Source of the DNA: Vibrio navarrensis
GTDB taxonomy: Bacteria > Pseudomonadota > Gammaproteobacteria > Enterobacterales > Vibrionaceae
Assembly (NCBI RefSeq): GCF_015767675.1
Contig: NZ_CP065217.1
Span: 372,001 to 436,000 of the forward strand
Length of the DNA stretch: 64,000 nucleotides
Direction of reading: 5' to 3'
Program-made: the position numbers and the translations under genes
The notes under the pieces: generated by a model
The model's database searches: none
The model's input: the letters and a program-made list of their open reading frames with translations, nothing else
Told to the model about the DNA's origin: nothing
Part shown: piece after piece, positions 42,543-50,815 of the stretch
Position numbering within the stretch: the first letter of the stretch is position 1
How the letters are laid out: every line of letters begins with the position of its first letter

Positions 42543-42926
42543 CTCGAGACAGTATTGCTAAAGGCATGCTAAGGCGGCTTTGTGACAGCCAAGCTGCACA
42601 ATGATGAGGCTTTAATGACGCGCGCGTGACAGTTCAGTGAAGGGGGTAAGTTCAATGCAACAATGATTAATTTAATTGATATAAATAATCTGTTGCTCAC
42701 AAAATATACTAATTTTGCATCAAATCCTAAGTTTGGGTGTTAAGTTACAAACGCGGGATAAAAAAATAACGCATAAGTCAATAAACCTTTGTTTTGCTGC
42801 TCTGGAAAAACGGGAATCGATATCGGTTCCCGTTTCTTTTTCTTCTTCACGGCGTTTCTTAGCCTTGAAGCAATAAATACGCTATGTTTTAGCCAGTTAT
42901 CCACTTTCCCCATTAAGGACAGAATA
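42543..42926. promoter_or_regulatory. olsF / SIMPL-gene intergenic region
   Basis: 384 bases between divergent genes. Two copies of CTGTCAC (minus strand, 42582-42588 and 42626-42632) lie 44 bases apart upstream of olsF and resemble Pho-box half-sites. A TATACT box is at 42705-42710 on the plus strand. A plus-strand terminator lies at 42808-42845, before the SIMPL gene rather than after a gene. Confidence 0.5.
42808..42845 (+). terminator. Orphan plus-strand terminator upstream of the SIMPL gene
   Basis: AAACGGGAA/TTCCCGTTT, with the inner palindrome CGATATCG continuing the stem, is followed by CTTTTTCTTC. No plus-strand gene precedes it for more than 2.5 kb, because olsF is on the other strand. 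It therefore ends either a small RNA or an attenuated leader of the SIMPL gene. Confidence 0.75.
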
Positions 42927-43643
42927 ATGAAAGAGCTCAATAGTAGGGCCGCGCTGATTTTGGGTATTTCCCTGATGCTAGGCTTGGGATTGCTCGGTTA
43001 TTTTTTGCAGCAGACCGCGATTCAGTTTAAAGCGTATGAACGTGTGGTGACGGTCAAAGGCTTGTCGGAGCGAGAATATCCGGCAGATACCGTTATCTGG
43101 CCGATCCAATTTACCGTCGCCGACAACGATGTGCAGAAACTGTTTACTCGGGTTGAGAGCCAAACTGCCATCATTGAAACGTTCCTCAAAGAAGCGGGGA
43201 TTGATGAGAGCGTCACGCTCGCAGCGCCGGCAGTGATCGACAAAAAAGCGCAACAATATGGCGGTGAAATGGAGCCACAATATCGCTATCTGGCGACACA
43301 GACGATCACTGTGTTCAGCACCCAAGTGGATGCCGTGCGCCAAGCCATTAGCCAAATTGGCCGTTTGGGTAAGCAAGGCATCGTTTTCAACCAAGATCCT
43401 TACTACAACTCTGTGGTGTACAGCTTTACGAAACTTAATGATGTCAAACCCGACATGATTGAAGAAGCCACTAAAAACGCCCGTGAAGTGGCCGAAAAAT
43501 TTGCCAAAGATTCGCACAGTACCCTTGGCAAAATTCGCAATGCTTCCCAAGGTCAGTTCACGATTTATGAGCGCGATAGCAATACACCACATATTAAAAT
43601 CGTCCGAGTAGTTTCAACGGTGCAGTACTATTTGTCGGATTGA
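42927..43643 (+). CDS. SIMPL (DUF541) domain membrane-anchored protein
   Basis: 238 residues from the ATG at 42927, which follows AAGGA. One N-terminal membrane span (about 9-27, ILGISLMLGLGLLGYFL) anchors a periplasmic SIMPL domain (about 38-238), recognised by VKGLSEREYPADTVIWPI and the VSTVQYYLSD end. The family includes E. coli YggE, associated with lower oxidative stress, but its function is not settled. It is the first gene inside the variable slot next to the tRNA and has normal base composition for the chromosome. Confidence 0.82.
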   Translation: MKELNSRAALILGISLMLGLGLLGYFLQQTAIQFKAYERVVTVKGLSEREYPADTVIWPIQFTVADNDVQKLFTRVESQTAIIETFLKEAGIDESVTLAAPAVIDKKAQQYGGEMEPQYRYLATQTITVFSTQVDAVRQAISQIGRLGKQGIVFNQDPYYNSVVYSFTKLNDVKPDMIEEATKNAREVAEKFAKDSHSTLGKIRNASQGQFTIYERDSNTPHIKIVRVVSTVQYYLSD

Positions 43644-43689
43644 GCAACACAAAGGGGTAGAATCATTCTGTCCATTTGTTACCTATCGG

Positions 43690-44063
43690 TTACCCAATAC
43701 GCGGGTTAATCGCCGAACAACTATTCGCTGGCGCTGGCAATATCAACGACGATTTCAACAACCGAAGAACCCTTATATCTTTGCCGGAGATGCACCCGGT
43801 AGACCTATCGCCCATCCGAAGAAGGCATTTGCACGGATTAAGAAAGCTGCAGGGATTACTGACAACTTCCGAATTCATGATTTGAGGCATAGCTTCGCAT
43901 CGATCCTGATTAACTCAGGTAATGCCACGCTTTATGATGTTCAGCACTTATTGGGCATCAATCACCGCAGACCAGTACGAGATATGCTCATTTAGCTAGT
44001 TCAAGACTGAGGGAAGTTAGTGCGAATGTGGCGGAGTTGGTGGGGAATGTGAGCCACGGTTAG
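43690..44063 (+). pseudogene. Tyrosine recombinase (phage/island integrase) C-terminal remnant
   Basis: A frame from about 43711 to 43995 contains YIFAGDAPGRPIAHPKKAF and then FRIHDLRHSFASILINSG and VQHLLG, the box with the catalytic arginine and histidine residues of tyrosine recombinases. It then shifts frame: the catalytic-tyrosine segment TRYAHLASSRLREVSANVAE continues in another frame and stops at 44061-44063. There is no N-terminal half and no start codon of a full integrase. It is therefore a decayed fragment, probably of the enzyme that once inserted DNA at the nearby tRNA gene. Confidence 0.85.
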
Positions 44064-44209
44064 ATCTAAAAGCAGTGGGTATGTTGCTCGCTGTTTTTTT
44101 AGCATTAAGAGCATCAGGTTCATTATCACACTTGCTTGCTAGAAAGACTTTTACTTATATTGTCAATCAGATACCCTTATGACAGAAAGGTTCTCGGTGT
44201 CTGTTAGTG

Positions 44210-45148
44210 ATGAAAATACTATATAAATATGTAGAAAATCCAAATTTTATTTTGAAGGATGGGTACATCCGAGCTTCACAATTATGCGCGTTAAATGATC
44301 CTTTCGAAGGGAACTACTGTGAGGAAGGGCTAAGTAAACTTGCCGAAGAAATTAAGTTTGGTTATGGGATTGTTACAAATTTGCGTGAGTTTGTTGAAAA
44401 TAACAAACACAAAATTGGTATTGTTTGCCTTACCGAGTCTAAAGAAAACCTGTTAATGTGGTCACATTATGCCAAAGAACATAAAGGCTGTGTAATTGGA
44501 TTTATTGTTAGCTCTAAACATGAAACAGAGCCATTTCACTTATTTGATAACCTTTTTGAACATGATAATTTTGAGATAGTTCCATCACCATTCAATGGAG
44601 CATTTGAAGCAGTTAGTTACAGAAAGCAGCCAAGGTATCGCATAGATAGCTTTGATTGTGATTACTCGAACTTTCATGAAGAGCAAATTTTGTACGAGAT
44701 TTTTCAAAGAAAAAGCGATGAATGGATATATGAAAAAGAGCACAGAGCGATTTTAAGACTATCACAAGCGGATAAAGTCATTCTTACGGAAGAGGCATTA
44801 CTAACACACAGAGATCCTTCACACTTTCTAGAGATGGCGAACGATTTAAAATGCTACGAAAAAGTAAAAAATGAGCATCATTTCTTACTAGAAAAAATTT
44901 CAGATCGTTGTGAGCGGGGAGCTATGGCAGATGCATTGGAGAATTTTTCAAAACGTAGAGACGCATTATATTTGTTTAAGCTTAATAAATCATCAATTAG
45001 ATCAATAACGTATGGGTACAACTGTTCACTTATCGATAGCGCTTGTGAATTTAAAGAAATTTTCCCTACTAGATTTTTTGAACACTGGCAAACCTGTTTG
45101 AATAAGACTAGTTATACGCTTGATTTTAAAGAAATTGATTTTATTTAA
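44210..45148 (+). CDS. DUF2971 domain protein
   Basis: 312 residues, recognised as DUF2971 by the N-terminal YKYVENPNFILKDGYIRASQ, the NDPFEGN motif and the CLTESKENLLMWSHYAKEHK core (about 80-105). The family function is unknown; such genes are common on mobile elements and beside defence genes. The ATG at 44210 is preferred to an adjacent GTG; no strong ribosome site is seen. The sequence is much more AT-rich than the core genes around it, a sign of horizontal origin. It lies between the integrase remnant and the repeat patch. Confidence 0.75.
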   Translation: MKILYKYVENPNFILKDGYIRASQLCALNDPFEGNYCEEGLSKLAEEIKFGYGIVTNLREFVENNKHKIGIVCLTESKENLLMWSHYAKEHKGCVIGFIVSSKHETEPFHLFDNLFEHDNFEIVPSPFNGAFEAVSYRKQPRYRIDSFDCDYSNFHEEQILYEIFQRKSDEWIYEKEHRAILRLSQADKVILTEEALLTHRDPSHFLEMANDLKCYEKVKNEHHFLLEKISDRCERGAMADALENFSKRRDALYLFKLNKSSIRSITYGYNCSLIDSACEFKEIFPTRFFEHWQTCLNKTSYTLDFKEIDFI

Positions 45149-45410
45149 AATGTTACCCCGACTCGTCCCCATTAACACCCACAACAACAAATCCTAGATC
45201 GCTGGGTCGGTCACACCTTACTGGCCCTGTAATCTCTCTCTAAGATCCCGCCTAACTTCCTGCATGCTTTAGCTGTAATTATCGCGACGGTGCCGTCGAC
45301 GGTAATTACATCTGATTCCACTAACCCAACTCTACACCTTAACTCATAGCAGATTCGCGCTGTAATCCAGTGTGCCGTTAGTTTTTCCGGTTCCAGTATG
45401 AATCCTGTAA
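45149..45410. repeat. Repeat-bearing non-coding patch with CTGTAAT copies and a hairpin
   Basis: 262 bases without a gene. CTGTAATC/CTGTAATTA occurs in direct orientation at 45227, 45273, 45360 and 45405, in two pairs spaced 46 and 45 bases. The copy at 45273 also forms a hairpin with an inverted TAATTACA at 45303-45310: an 11-base-pair outer stem, one bulged A and a 6-base-pair CGACGG/CCGTCG inner stem. The last copy overlaps the premature end of the hipA-like gene, so this patch marks the junction of foreign DNA. Confidence 0.7.
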
Positions 45411-45632
45411 TTAGCTGCTGTTTCTGGGGTTGTGGTTGATGAGTGTGGTAATTTTCGATGCTACGTGGACCTGATCATCGAAAGGGATGTGTGGCGAAAT
45501 TGGGAAACCAGTGTGTTTCCATTCATCTTCATAGATGAATGAAAACTCTGTTTCTGTTCCGACAGGAAGAATCAAACGACCAATTTTGGTATTCGTACCG
45601 ATAAACACGTCTAACTGTTGTAACTTACTCAT
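45411..45632 (-). pseudogene. hipA: hipA-like toxin gene, truncated to the N-terminal domain
   Basis: 73 codons from the ATG at 45632, MSKLQQLDVFIGTNTKIGRL, then a HipA N-terminal-type segment ending FPISPHIPF. Full-length HipA kinases have about 400 residues or more; here the frame ends at a TAA that lies inside the CTGTAATTA repeat, and the kinase domain is absent. The start overlaps the end of the hipB-like gene by 8 bases, as in intact hipBA operons. It cannot have kinase activity. Confidence 0.78.
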
Positions 45633-45960
45633 ACCAACCGCCCTCACTGTTTCTCACGCTGTTTTCAGCTTGGGAGGTTATTTGGCTATGTGGACGAACA
45701 ACTAGTTTTAAGTCGATAAGGCGTAACGATAGCCCTAAAATATCCATGAGGACGAGTACATTGGCAAAGGTGACACTGGTATCGCCATTTTCTACCTTCA
45801 TGACTGTTCTACGAGATAAATTGGCTTTTGAAGCGAGATCATCAATACGCCAGCCTCTATCGGTGCGCTTTGAGCGAATGGCGCTCCCCAGCGTTTCCAT
45901 ACTGAACTCGGTATTCAAATCAGGCATAGGTTGTGCCTTTACCATCTTACCTTTTCTCAT
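45625..45960 (-). CDS. hipB: HipB-like antitoxin, XRE-family regulator
   Basis: 111 residues with a Cro/C1-type helix-turn-helix (about 25-80): IRSKRTDRGWRIDDLASKAN, then LSRRTVMKVENGDTSVTFAN. In hipBA modules the antitoxin binds its own promoter and neutralises HipA. The partner toxin here is cut short, so this gene is an orphan antitoxin or regulator. Direct repeats ACTTTTGTCAT upstream may be its operators. Confidence 0.8.
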   Translation of the reverse strand: MRKGKMVKAQPMPDLNTEFSMETLGSAIRSKRTDRGWRIDDLASKANLSRRTVMKVENGDTSVTFANVLVLMDILGLSLRLIDLKLVVRPHSQITSQAENSVRNSEGGWYE

Positions 45961-46117
45961 AAGTGTCTTTTAATGTACTTTTGTCATTATTGGGTCCATC
46001 TTAACATATAAGTTCACTATAACTCACTTTTGTCATGACTGTATAAGAAATTATCTATAAGTGCAATTTAAGTTACTTATGGTTGGTTTGCGAGTTTAAT
46101 CTCTCTCTTTTTTCTCT
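45961..46117. promoter_or_regulatory. Upstream region of the hipB-like gene with direct repeats
   Basis: AT-rich. ACTTTTGTCAT occurs at 45977-45987 and 46026-46036, in the same orientation 49 bases apart, and ATAAGT-N12-ACTTAT is an inverted repeat at 46057-46080. These are plausible binding sites for the HipB-like protein. Confidence 0.5.
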
Positions 46118-46264
46118 ATGAGAGATATTTATCAGCCAGAAGGACATATTTGGCAACAGCGTAGTATTCGGATTAGTATTGGAAGAAGACAGAGAAGAGT
46201 GCGTGATCGGGGCTTACCTGACCCATTACTTGACCCAAAATCGTCAGGTACAAAAAAAGGTTAG
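46118..46264 (+). CDS. Possible small basic protein next to the tRNA gene
   Basis: A 48-codon frame starts MRDIYQPEGHIWQQRSI and continues with an arginine-rich stretch (GRRQRRVRDRG) and LPDPLLDPKSSG. The biased, protein-like composition favours a real or recently lost gene, but there is no ribosome site and its end overlaps the tRNA terminator. The family is not recognised; it could be the end of a former island gene. Confidence 0.3.
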   Translation: MRDIYQPEGHIWQQRSIRISIGRRQRRVRDRGLPDPLLDPKSSGTKKG

Positions 46265-46287
46265 TAAACACTACGCTTACTAACCTT
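46251..46287 (-). terminator. Terminator of the tRNA-Ile gene
   Basis: On the minus strand, AAGGTTAGTAA pairs with TTACTAACCTT and is followed by a run of T, just after the tRNA 3' end. Confidence 0.85.
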
Positions 46288-46295
46288 CTAGAATT

Positions 46296-46371
46296 TGGTG
46301 GCCCCTATGTGACTTGAACACATGACCAATCGATTATGAGTCGACTGCTCTAACCACTGAGCTAAGGGGCC
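46296..46371 (-). tRNA. tRNA-Ile with CAT anticodon (tRNA-Ile2)
   Basis: A 76-base cloverleaf including encoded CCA. The acceptor stem is GGCCCCT/AGGGGCC, the D-arm is AGCTCAGTGGTTAGAGC, the anticodon loop is ACTCATAAT and the T-arm has GTTCAAGTC. It closely resembles E. coli ileX, whose CAU anticodon is converted to lysidine by TilS and then reads AUA; automated annotation often labels it tRNA-Met. The gene is the expected attachment site for islands at this position. Confidence 0.93.
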
Positions 46372-46468
46372 AAATAAGAGCCAAGATTATAGGAGAACTA
46401 GGGCAGGGTGTCTAGACGTTGTGACGGCTAATTGCGCTTAGTTTTTATTCACTTAGCACAATAAATAA

Positions 46469-46498
46469 CAAAAAAGGTGAGCCGAGGCTCACCTTTTG
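46469..46498 (-). terminator. Terminator after rpoD
   Basis: AAAGGTGAGC-CTCG-GCTCACCTTT stem followed on the minus strand by T residues, just after the rpoD stop. Confidence 0.9.
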
Positions 46499-46514
46499 TC
46501 TGAAACACGCTGTG

Positions 46515-48389
46515 TTATTCGTCTAAGAAGCTGCGCAGCGTTTCTGAGCGGCTTGGGTGACGCAGTTTACGCAGTGCTTTTGCTTCGATCTGACGGATAC
46601 GCTCACGCGTCACGTCGAACTGTTTGCCCACTTCTTCTAGAGTGTGGTCGGTGTTCATGTCGATACCAAAGCGCATGCGTAGTACTTTTGCTTCACGAGG
46701 TGTTAGGCCAGCAAGAACGTCTTTAGTCGCTGCTTTTAGGCTGGTGGCCGTTGCAGAGTCGAGAGGCAGTTCGAGCGTGGTATCCTCGATGAAATCGCCT
46801 AGATGAGAATCTTCGTCGTCACCGATAGGTGTCTCCATTGAGATTGGCTCTTTGGCAATTTTCAGTACTTTACGGATCTTGTCTTCTGGCATTTGCATGC
46901 GCTCAGCCAGCTCTTCCGGTAGTGGCTCACGGCCCATCTCTTGTAGCATTTGACGAGAGATGCGGTTGAGCTTGTTGATCGTTTCGATCATGTGTACCGG
47001 AATACGAATAGTACGTGCTTGGTCCGCGATAGAACGAGTGATCGCCTGACGAATCCACCATGTGGCGTACGTTGAGAACTTGTAACCACGGCGGTATTCA
47101 AATTTGTCTACCGCTTTCATCAGACCGATATTGCCTTCTTGAATGAGGTCGAGGAATTGCAGGCCACGGTTGGTGTACTTCTTCGCGATAGAAATAACCA
47201 GACGTAAGTTTGCTTCCACCATCTCTTTCTTCGCACGGCGTGCTTTCGCTTCACCGATAGACATGCGACGGCTGATGTCTTTGATGTTGTTAACAGACAA
47301 AGAAGTTTCTTCTTCAATCGCTTTCAATTTGGCGATTGAGCGACGAATGTCTTCTTCATGTTGGCGGATTTTTTCTGCGTATGGTTTGTCAGAGGCGAGG
47401 ATCTGATCTAGCCATGCCTCGTTAGATTCGTTGCCTGTAAACAGAGCAATGAACGATTTTTTCGGCATCTTGGCGATTTCGACCGCTGATTTCATGATCA
47501 AACGTTCTTGGGTACGAACGCGATCCATTGCCGTGCGAAGCTCGTTAACCAGATGATCAAACTGCTTTGGTGTGAGACGGAATTCTTTGAATACTTCCAG
47601 CATCACTTCATGCGCTTGAGCAACCTGAGCGCTGTCGTAGCCGTGCTCGTTGATAGCAAGCTGAACGTTCTGGTAGCTGTTACGCAGTTGTGAGAACTTC
47701 TCAAGCGCCACTTCAGGATCGATGCCGATCTCTTCATCAGAATCTGAGTTTGAATCGTCGCCGTCTTCATCCTCGTCTTCATCGTCGTCTATATCGTTGC
47801 TGTCTTCATCTTCCAGATCCGCTTTGGTCAGCTCAGAGCCGATGTGTGTTGCGGTTGGCGCTGCGGTTTCGTCAGCGTTAGGATCGACAAAGCCACTGAT
47901 AAGGTCGGTCAGACGAAGCTCTTCCGCCTGAACTTTATCAAATTGCTCAAGGATGTAAGGAATGGTACCTGGGTATTCGGCAACCGAAGATTGTACTTGG
48001 TTGATACCATCTTCAATGCGTTTAGCGATGTCAATTTCGCCTTCGCGTGTTAGTAGTTCTACCGTGCCCATTTCGCGCATGTACATACGCACGGGATCCG
48101 TGGTACGGCCAATTTCGCTTTCTACACTCGAAAGTGCAGCCGCTGCCGCTTCGGCTGCGTCTTCATCGGTAATGTTTGTTTCATCACTCAATGACAGGTC
48201 ATCAGCATCAGGAGCAGTTTCTACTACTTTGATGCCCATGTCGTTGATCATCTGAATGATATCTTCCACCTGCTCGGAATCGACGATCTCAGCAGGTAGG
48301 TGGTCATTTACTTCGGCGTAGGTCAGATAGCCTTGCTCTTTGCCACGAATGACAAGTAGTTTTAGCTGTGACTGCGGATTATGATCCAT
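46515..48389 (-). CDS. rpoD: RNA polymerase sigma-70 factor
   Basis: Primary sigma factor. The ATG at 48389 (624 residues, [20 protein letters not shown]) matches E. coli; 19 upstream open codons are not homologous. Region 1.1 is followed by a non-conserved insert with an aspartate-rich stretch near 210-225, then region 2 ([20 protein letters not shown]) and the region 4.2 helix-turn-helix ([20 protein letters not shown]). It is the last gene of rpsU-yqeY-dnaG-rpoD. Confidence 0.97.
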   Translation of the reverse strand: MDHNPQSQLKLLVIRGKEQGYLTYAEVNDHLPAEIVDSEQVEDIIQMINDMGIKVVETAPDADDLSLSDETNITDEDAAEAAAAALSSVESEIGRTTDPVRMYMREMGTVELLTREGEIDIAKRIEDGINQVQSSVAEYPGTIPYILEQFDKVQAEELRLTDLISGFVDPNADETAAPTATHIGSELTKADLEDEDSNDIDDDEDEDEDGDDSNSDSDEEIGIDPEVALEKFSQLRNSYQNVQLAINEHGYDSAQVAQAHEVMLEVFKEFRLTPKQFDHLVNELRTAMDRVRTQERLIMKSAVEIAKMPKKSFIALFTGNESNEAWLDQILASDKPYAEKIRQHEEDIRRSIAKLKAIEEETSLSVNNIKDISRRMSIGEAKARRAKKEMVEANLRLVISIAKKYTNRGLQFLDLIQEGNIGLMKAVDKFEYRRGYKFSTYATWWIRQAITRSIADQARTIRIPVHMIETINKLNRISRQMLQEMGREPLPEELAERMQMPEDKIRKVLKIAKEPISMETPIGDDEDSHLGDFIEDTTLELPLDSATATSLKAATKDVLAGLTPREAKVLRMRFGIDMNTDHTLEEVGKQFDVTRERIRQIEAKALRKLRHPSRSETLRSFLDE

Positions 48390-48488
48390 AGACGGTATCC
48401 AACTTCGTAATCTGGTGAAGGAATTAGTATGCGAAATGCAAACCACTAACTATAGCAAATAAAATCGTTGCTGACTAATTAAACAGGG

Positions 48489-50255
48489 TTACGCTTTTAA
48501 ATCTAGCATCAGCGCTAGCAGCTCCCTTCTTTCATCGGCTGATAAGCCGATACTTCTATCTTTTGCCTGCAGGTTTTCAATTTGCTTTTCGATGCACTGG
48601 GCAAGAATTTTATCCAGTGAATCCAAAAATATATCTTCTTCGTTATCTTCATCGAGTGGGATTTCCCAGCTCGCAAGACGAGACAGAAGGGTCTCATTCT
48701 GGCTACCACGCCAGCTTTCTAACAATTGGCCCGTAGTGATATTGGGACGTGTTTGACATTTTTCAAGCACTTCTATCAATAAACTTAAGCCGGGTATGGT
48801 TAAGTGAGCGACTGAGCTTAGGTCTGGCACTAATTGAGCAAAATCTGGGCGCTGGATTAACAAGGCGATGACTTCACGCATCGGAGTTCGCTTCAGCTCT
48901 CGGTGAGGCTGCGGCTTCTGTTCGCTTTGAGCTTGGCGCGCAATGAGTTGCTGCAATTGACGCTCATCAACCAAACCAAGCCGACGTCCCAACAATTCTC
49001 TCAAGTATAGACGTAAAGTTCCGCCTGGCACTTTATCAATTAATGGAACAGCGAGTGTACTGAGTTTTGCCATGCCCTCTTTGCTGCTCATGTCCACCTG
49101 TTGAGCAAGGGAGCTAAACATAAACTCGGACAATGGCGTGGCGCTGGCAACTTGTCGCTCGAACTCTGCTTTTCCAAATTGGCGGATGTAAGAATCCGGG
49201 TCTTCGCCATCCGGTAGAAACATGAACTTAAGTTGTCGCCCATCGGTAAGGTACGGCAGGGCGTTTTCCATTGCGCGCCAGGCCGCTTCTCTGCCTGCGC
49301 GGTCTCCATCATAGCAACACACCACTGTGCTGGTTTGTCTGAACAACACTTGCAGGTGATCGCCAGTGGTGGAGGTGCCAAGGGACGCGACGGAATAATC
49401 TACGCCATATTGCGCCAAGGCGACAACATCCATATAGCCTTCGACCACCAAAATTTGTGGTGGCTCGCGATAGGCTTGCAACACTTCATACAGGCCGTAG
49501 AGTTCTTTGCCTTTGTGGAAAATCGGTGTTTCAGGCGAGTTGAGGTATTTTGGCGTACCTTCGCCAATCACTCGCCCACCAAAACCAATGACTCGACCAC
49601 GGCGATCGCGGATGGGGAACATCACTCGGCCGCGAAAACGGTCGTATCGATTGCCTTTGTCGTTTTCGATCAACATGCCGCCTGAAACCAACATCTCTTG
49701 AGCTTCATTGTGTTGGCCGAAGTTTCTGCGCACCAAATCCCACTCATCGGCGATGTAACCGATGCCAAATTTCTGCACTATTTCGCCCGAGAGGCCACGA
49801 TTTTTCAGATAATCAATCGCTACTTTGCCTGTAGGCTGTTTGAGTTGGCCACGATAAAACTGTGCGATGCTCGCCATCAAGTCATACAAGCTGCGTTTTT
49901 CGCTGCTGCTGGCTTGAGGGGCTTGGCTAAAGCGTCCACTACCTTGAGCGCGCTGTTCTCTCGGGACATCTAAACCGAGATAAGAGGCGAGTTCTTCAAT
50001 GGCTTCAACAAACTCAAGTCGCTCGTATTCCATCATGAAGTCGATGGCGTTACCGTGCGCACCGCAGCCGAAACAGTGGTAAAACTGCTTTTCCTGACTG
50101 ACGCTGAACGAGGGGGTTTTCTCGTTGTGGAAAGGGCAGCAAGCCCCATAGTTCTTGCCTTTTTTCTTAAGTTTCACCCGTGCGTCGATGATGTCGACGA
50201 TATCAAGTCGAGCAAGAAGGTCATCGATAAAACTGCGTGGGATGTGTCCTGCCAT
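48489..50255 (-). CDS. dnaG: DNA primase
   Basis: Makes RNA primers at the replication fork. From the ATG at 50255 (588 residues) the CHC2 zinc finger has C40, H43, C61 and C64; the TOPRIM catalytic domain includes VEGYMDVVAL near residue 266 and the CYDGDRAGREA acidic motif; the C-terminal DnaB-binding domain follows. Upstream open codons to 50306 lack homology. The gap to rpoD is 99 bases. Confidence 0.97.
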   Translation of the reverse strand: MAGHIPRSFIDDLLARLDIVDIIDARVKLKKKGKNYGACCPFHNEKTPSFSVSQEKQFYHCFGCGAHGNAIDFMMEYERLEFVEAIEELASYLGLDVPREQRAQGSGRFSQAPQASSSEKRSLYDLMASIAQFYRGQLKQPTGKVAIDYLKNRGLSGEIVQKFGIGYIADEWDLVRRNFGQHNEAQEMLVSGGMLIENDKGNRYDRFRGRVMFPIRDRRGRVIGFGGRVIGEGTPKYLNSPETPIFHKGKELYGLYEVLQAYREPPQILVVEGYMDVVALAQYGVDYSVASLGTSTTGDHLQVLFRQTSTVVCCYDGDRAGREAAWRAMENALPYLTDGRQLKFMFLPDGEDPDSYIRQFGKAEFERQVASATPLSEFMFSSLAQQVDMSSKEGMAKLSTLAVPLIDKVPGGTLRLYLRELLGRRLGLVDERQLQQLIARQAQSEQKPQPHRELKRTPMREVIALLIQRPDFAQLVPDLSSVAHLTIPGLSLLIEVLEKCQTRPNITTGQLLESWRGSQNETLLSRLASWEIPLDEDNEEDIFLDSLDKILAQCIEKQIENLQAKDRSIGLSADERRELLALMLDLKA

Positions 50256-50341
50256 AAAACCTAATGAAAAAGAGAAGGGTAGATACAAACAAGCCGTGCG
50301 TTCCAAAGGATAGCACGGCTTGTTGCAAACAGGTGCGGGTT

Positions 50342-50785
50342 TTAAGCCAGTTTAGCGCGAACTAAACCGCTCACTTTACCCATATCTGCACGACCTTGAA
50401 TTTGCGGTTTTAGCACAGCCATCACTTTGCTCATGTCTTGCATGCCCGCAGCGCCAGATTCAATAACGGCAGCTTCAACAAGCGCGGTTACTTCGTCTTC
50501 GCTAAGCGGTTGTGGCATGAACTCTTCAAGCACAGTAATTTCGGCTTTCTCCGCATCGGCCAAGTCTTGACGACCTGCCGCTTCAAACTGCGATACAGAG
50601 TCGCGACGTTGTTTAACCATTTTGGTCAGCACGGCGAGAATGTCGTCATCGCTCAGAGTGATCTGATCGTCAACTTCACGTTGCTTAATGGCTGACAAGG
50701 CTAAACGGATTGTGCCAAGGCGCTGTTTGTCCTTGGCTTTCATCGCTAATTTTTGCTCTTCTTTGAGAGTGTCAATCAGAGCCAT
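50342..50785 (-). CDS. yqeY: GatB/YqeY domain protein
   Basis: 147-residue protein of the YqeY family, homologous to the tail domain of the amidotransferase subunit GatB that contacts tRNA. Conserved stretches are MALIDTLKEEQKLAMKAKDK and the C-terminal GRADMGKVSGLVRAKL. No catalytic role is established. It lies between rpsU and dnaG, a position kept in many gammaproteobacteria. Confidence 0.94.
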   Translation of the reverse strand: MALIDTLKEEQKLAMKAKDKQRLGTIRLALSAIKQREVDDQITLSDDDILAVLTKMVKQRRDSVSQFEAAGRQDLADAEKAEITVLEEFMPQPLSEDEVTALVEAAVIESGAAGMQDMSKVMAVLKPQIQGRADMGKVSGLVRAKLA

Positions 50786-50815
50786 AACTAAATTCCTTAA
50801 CCAGGAGCTCAGTTA

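Noticed and set aside
42543-44063. attL copy of the tRNA 3' end
   Set aside because: No stretch matching the last 20 or so bases of the tRNA was found on the left side of the slot.
45149-45410. Integron attC site
   Set aside because: A GCCTAAC word fits half of an attC core, but no matching GTTRRRY partner at the right distance and no VCR-like sequence is present.
46296-46371. Initiator or elongator tRNA-Met
   Set aside because: The anticodon is CAT, but the acceptor stem and body match tRNA-Ile2 (ileX type) rather than either methionine tRNA.
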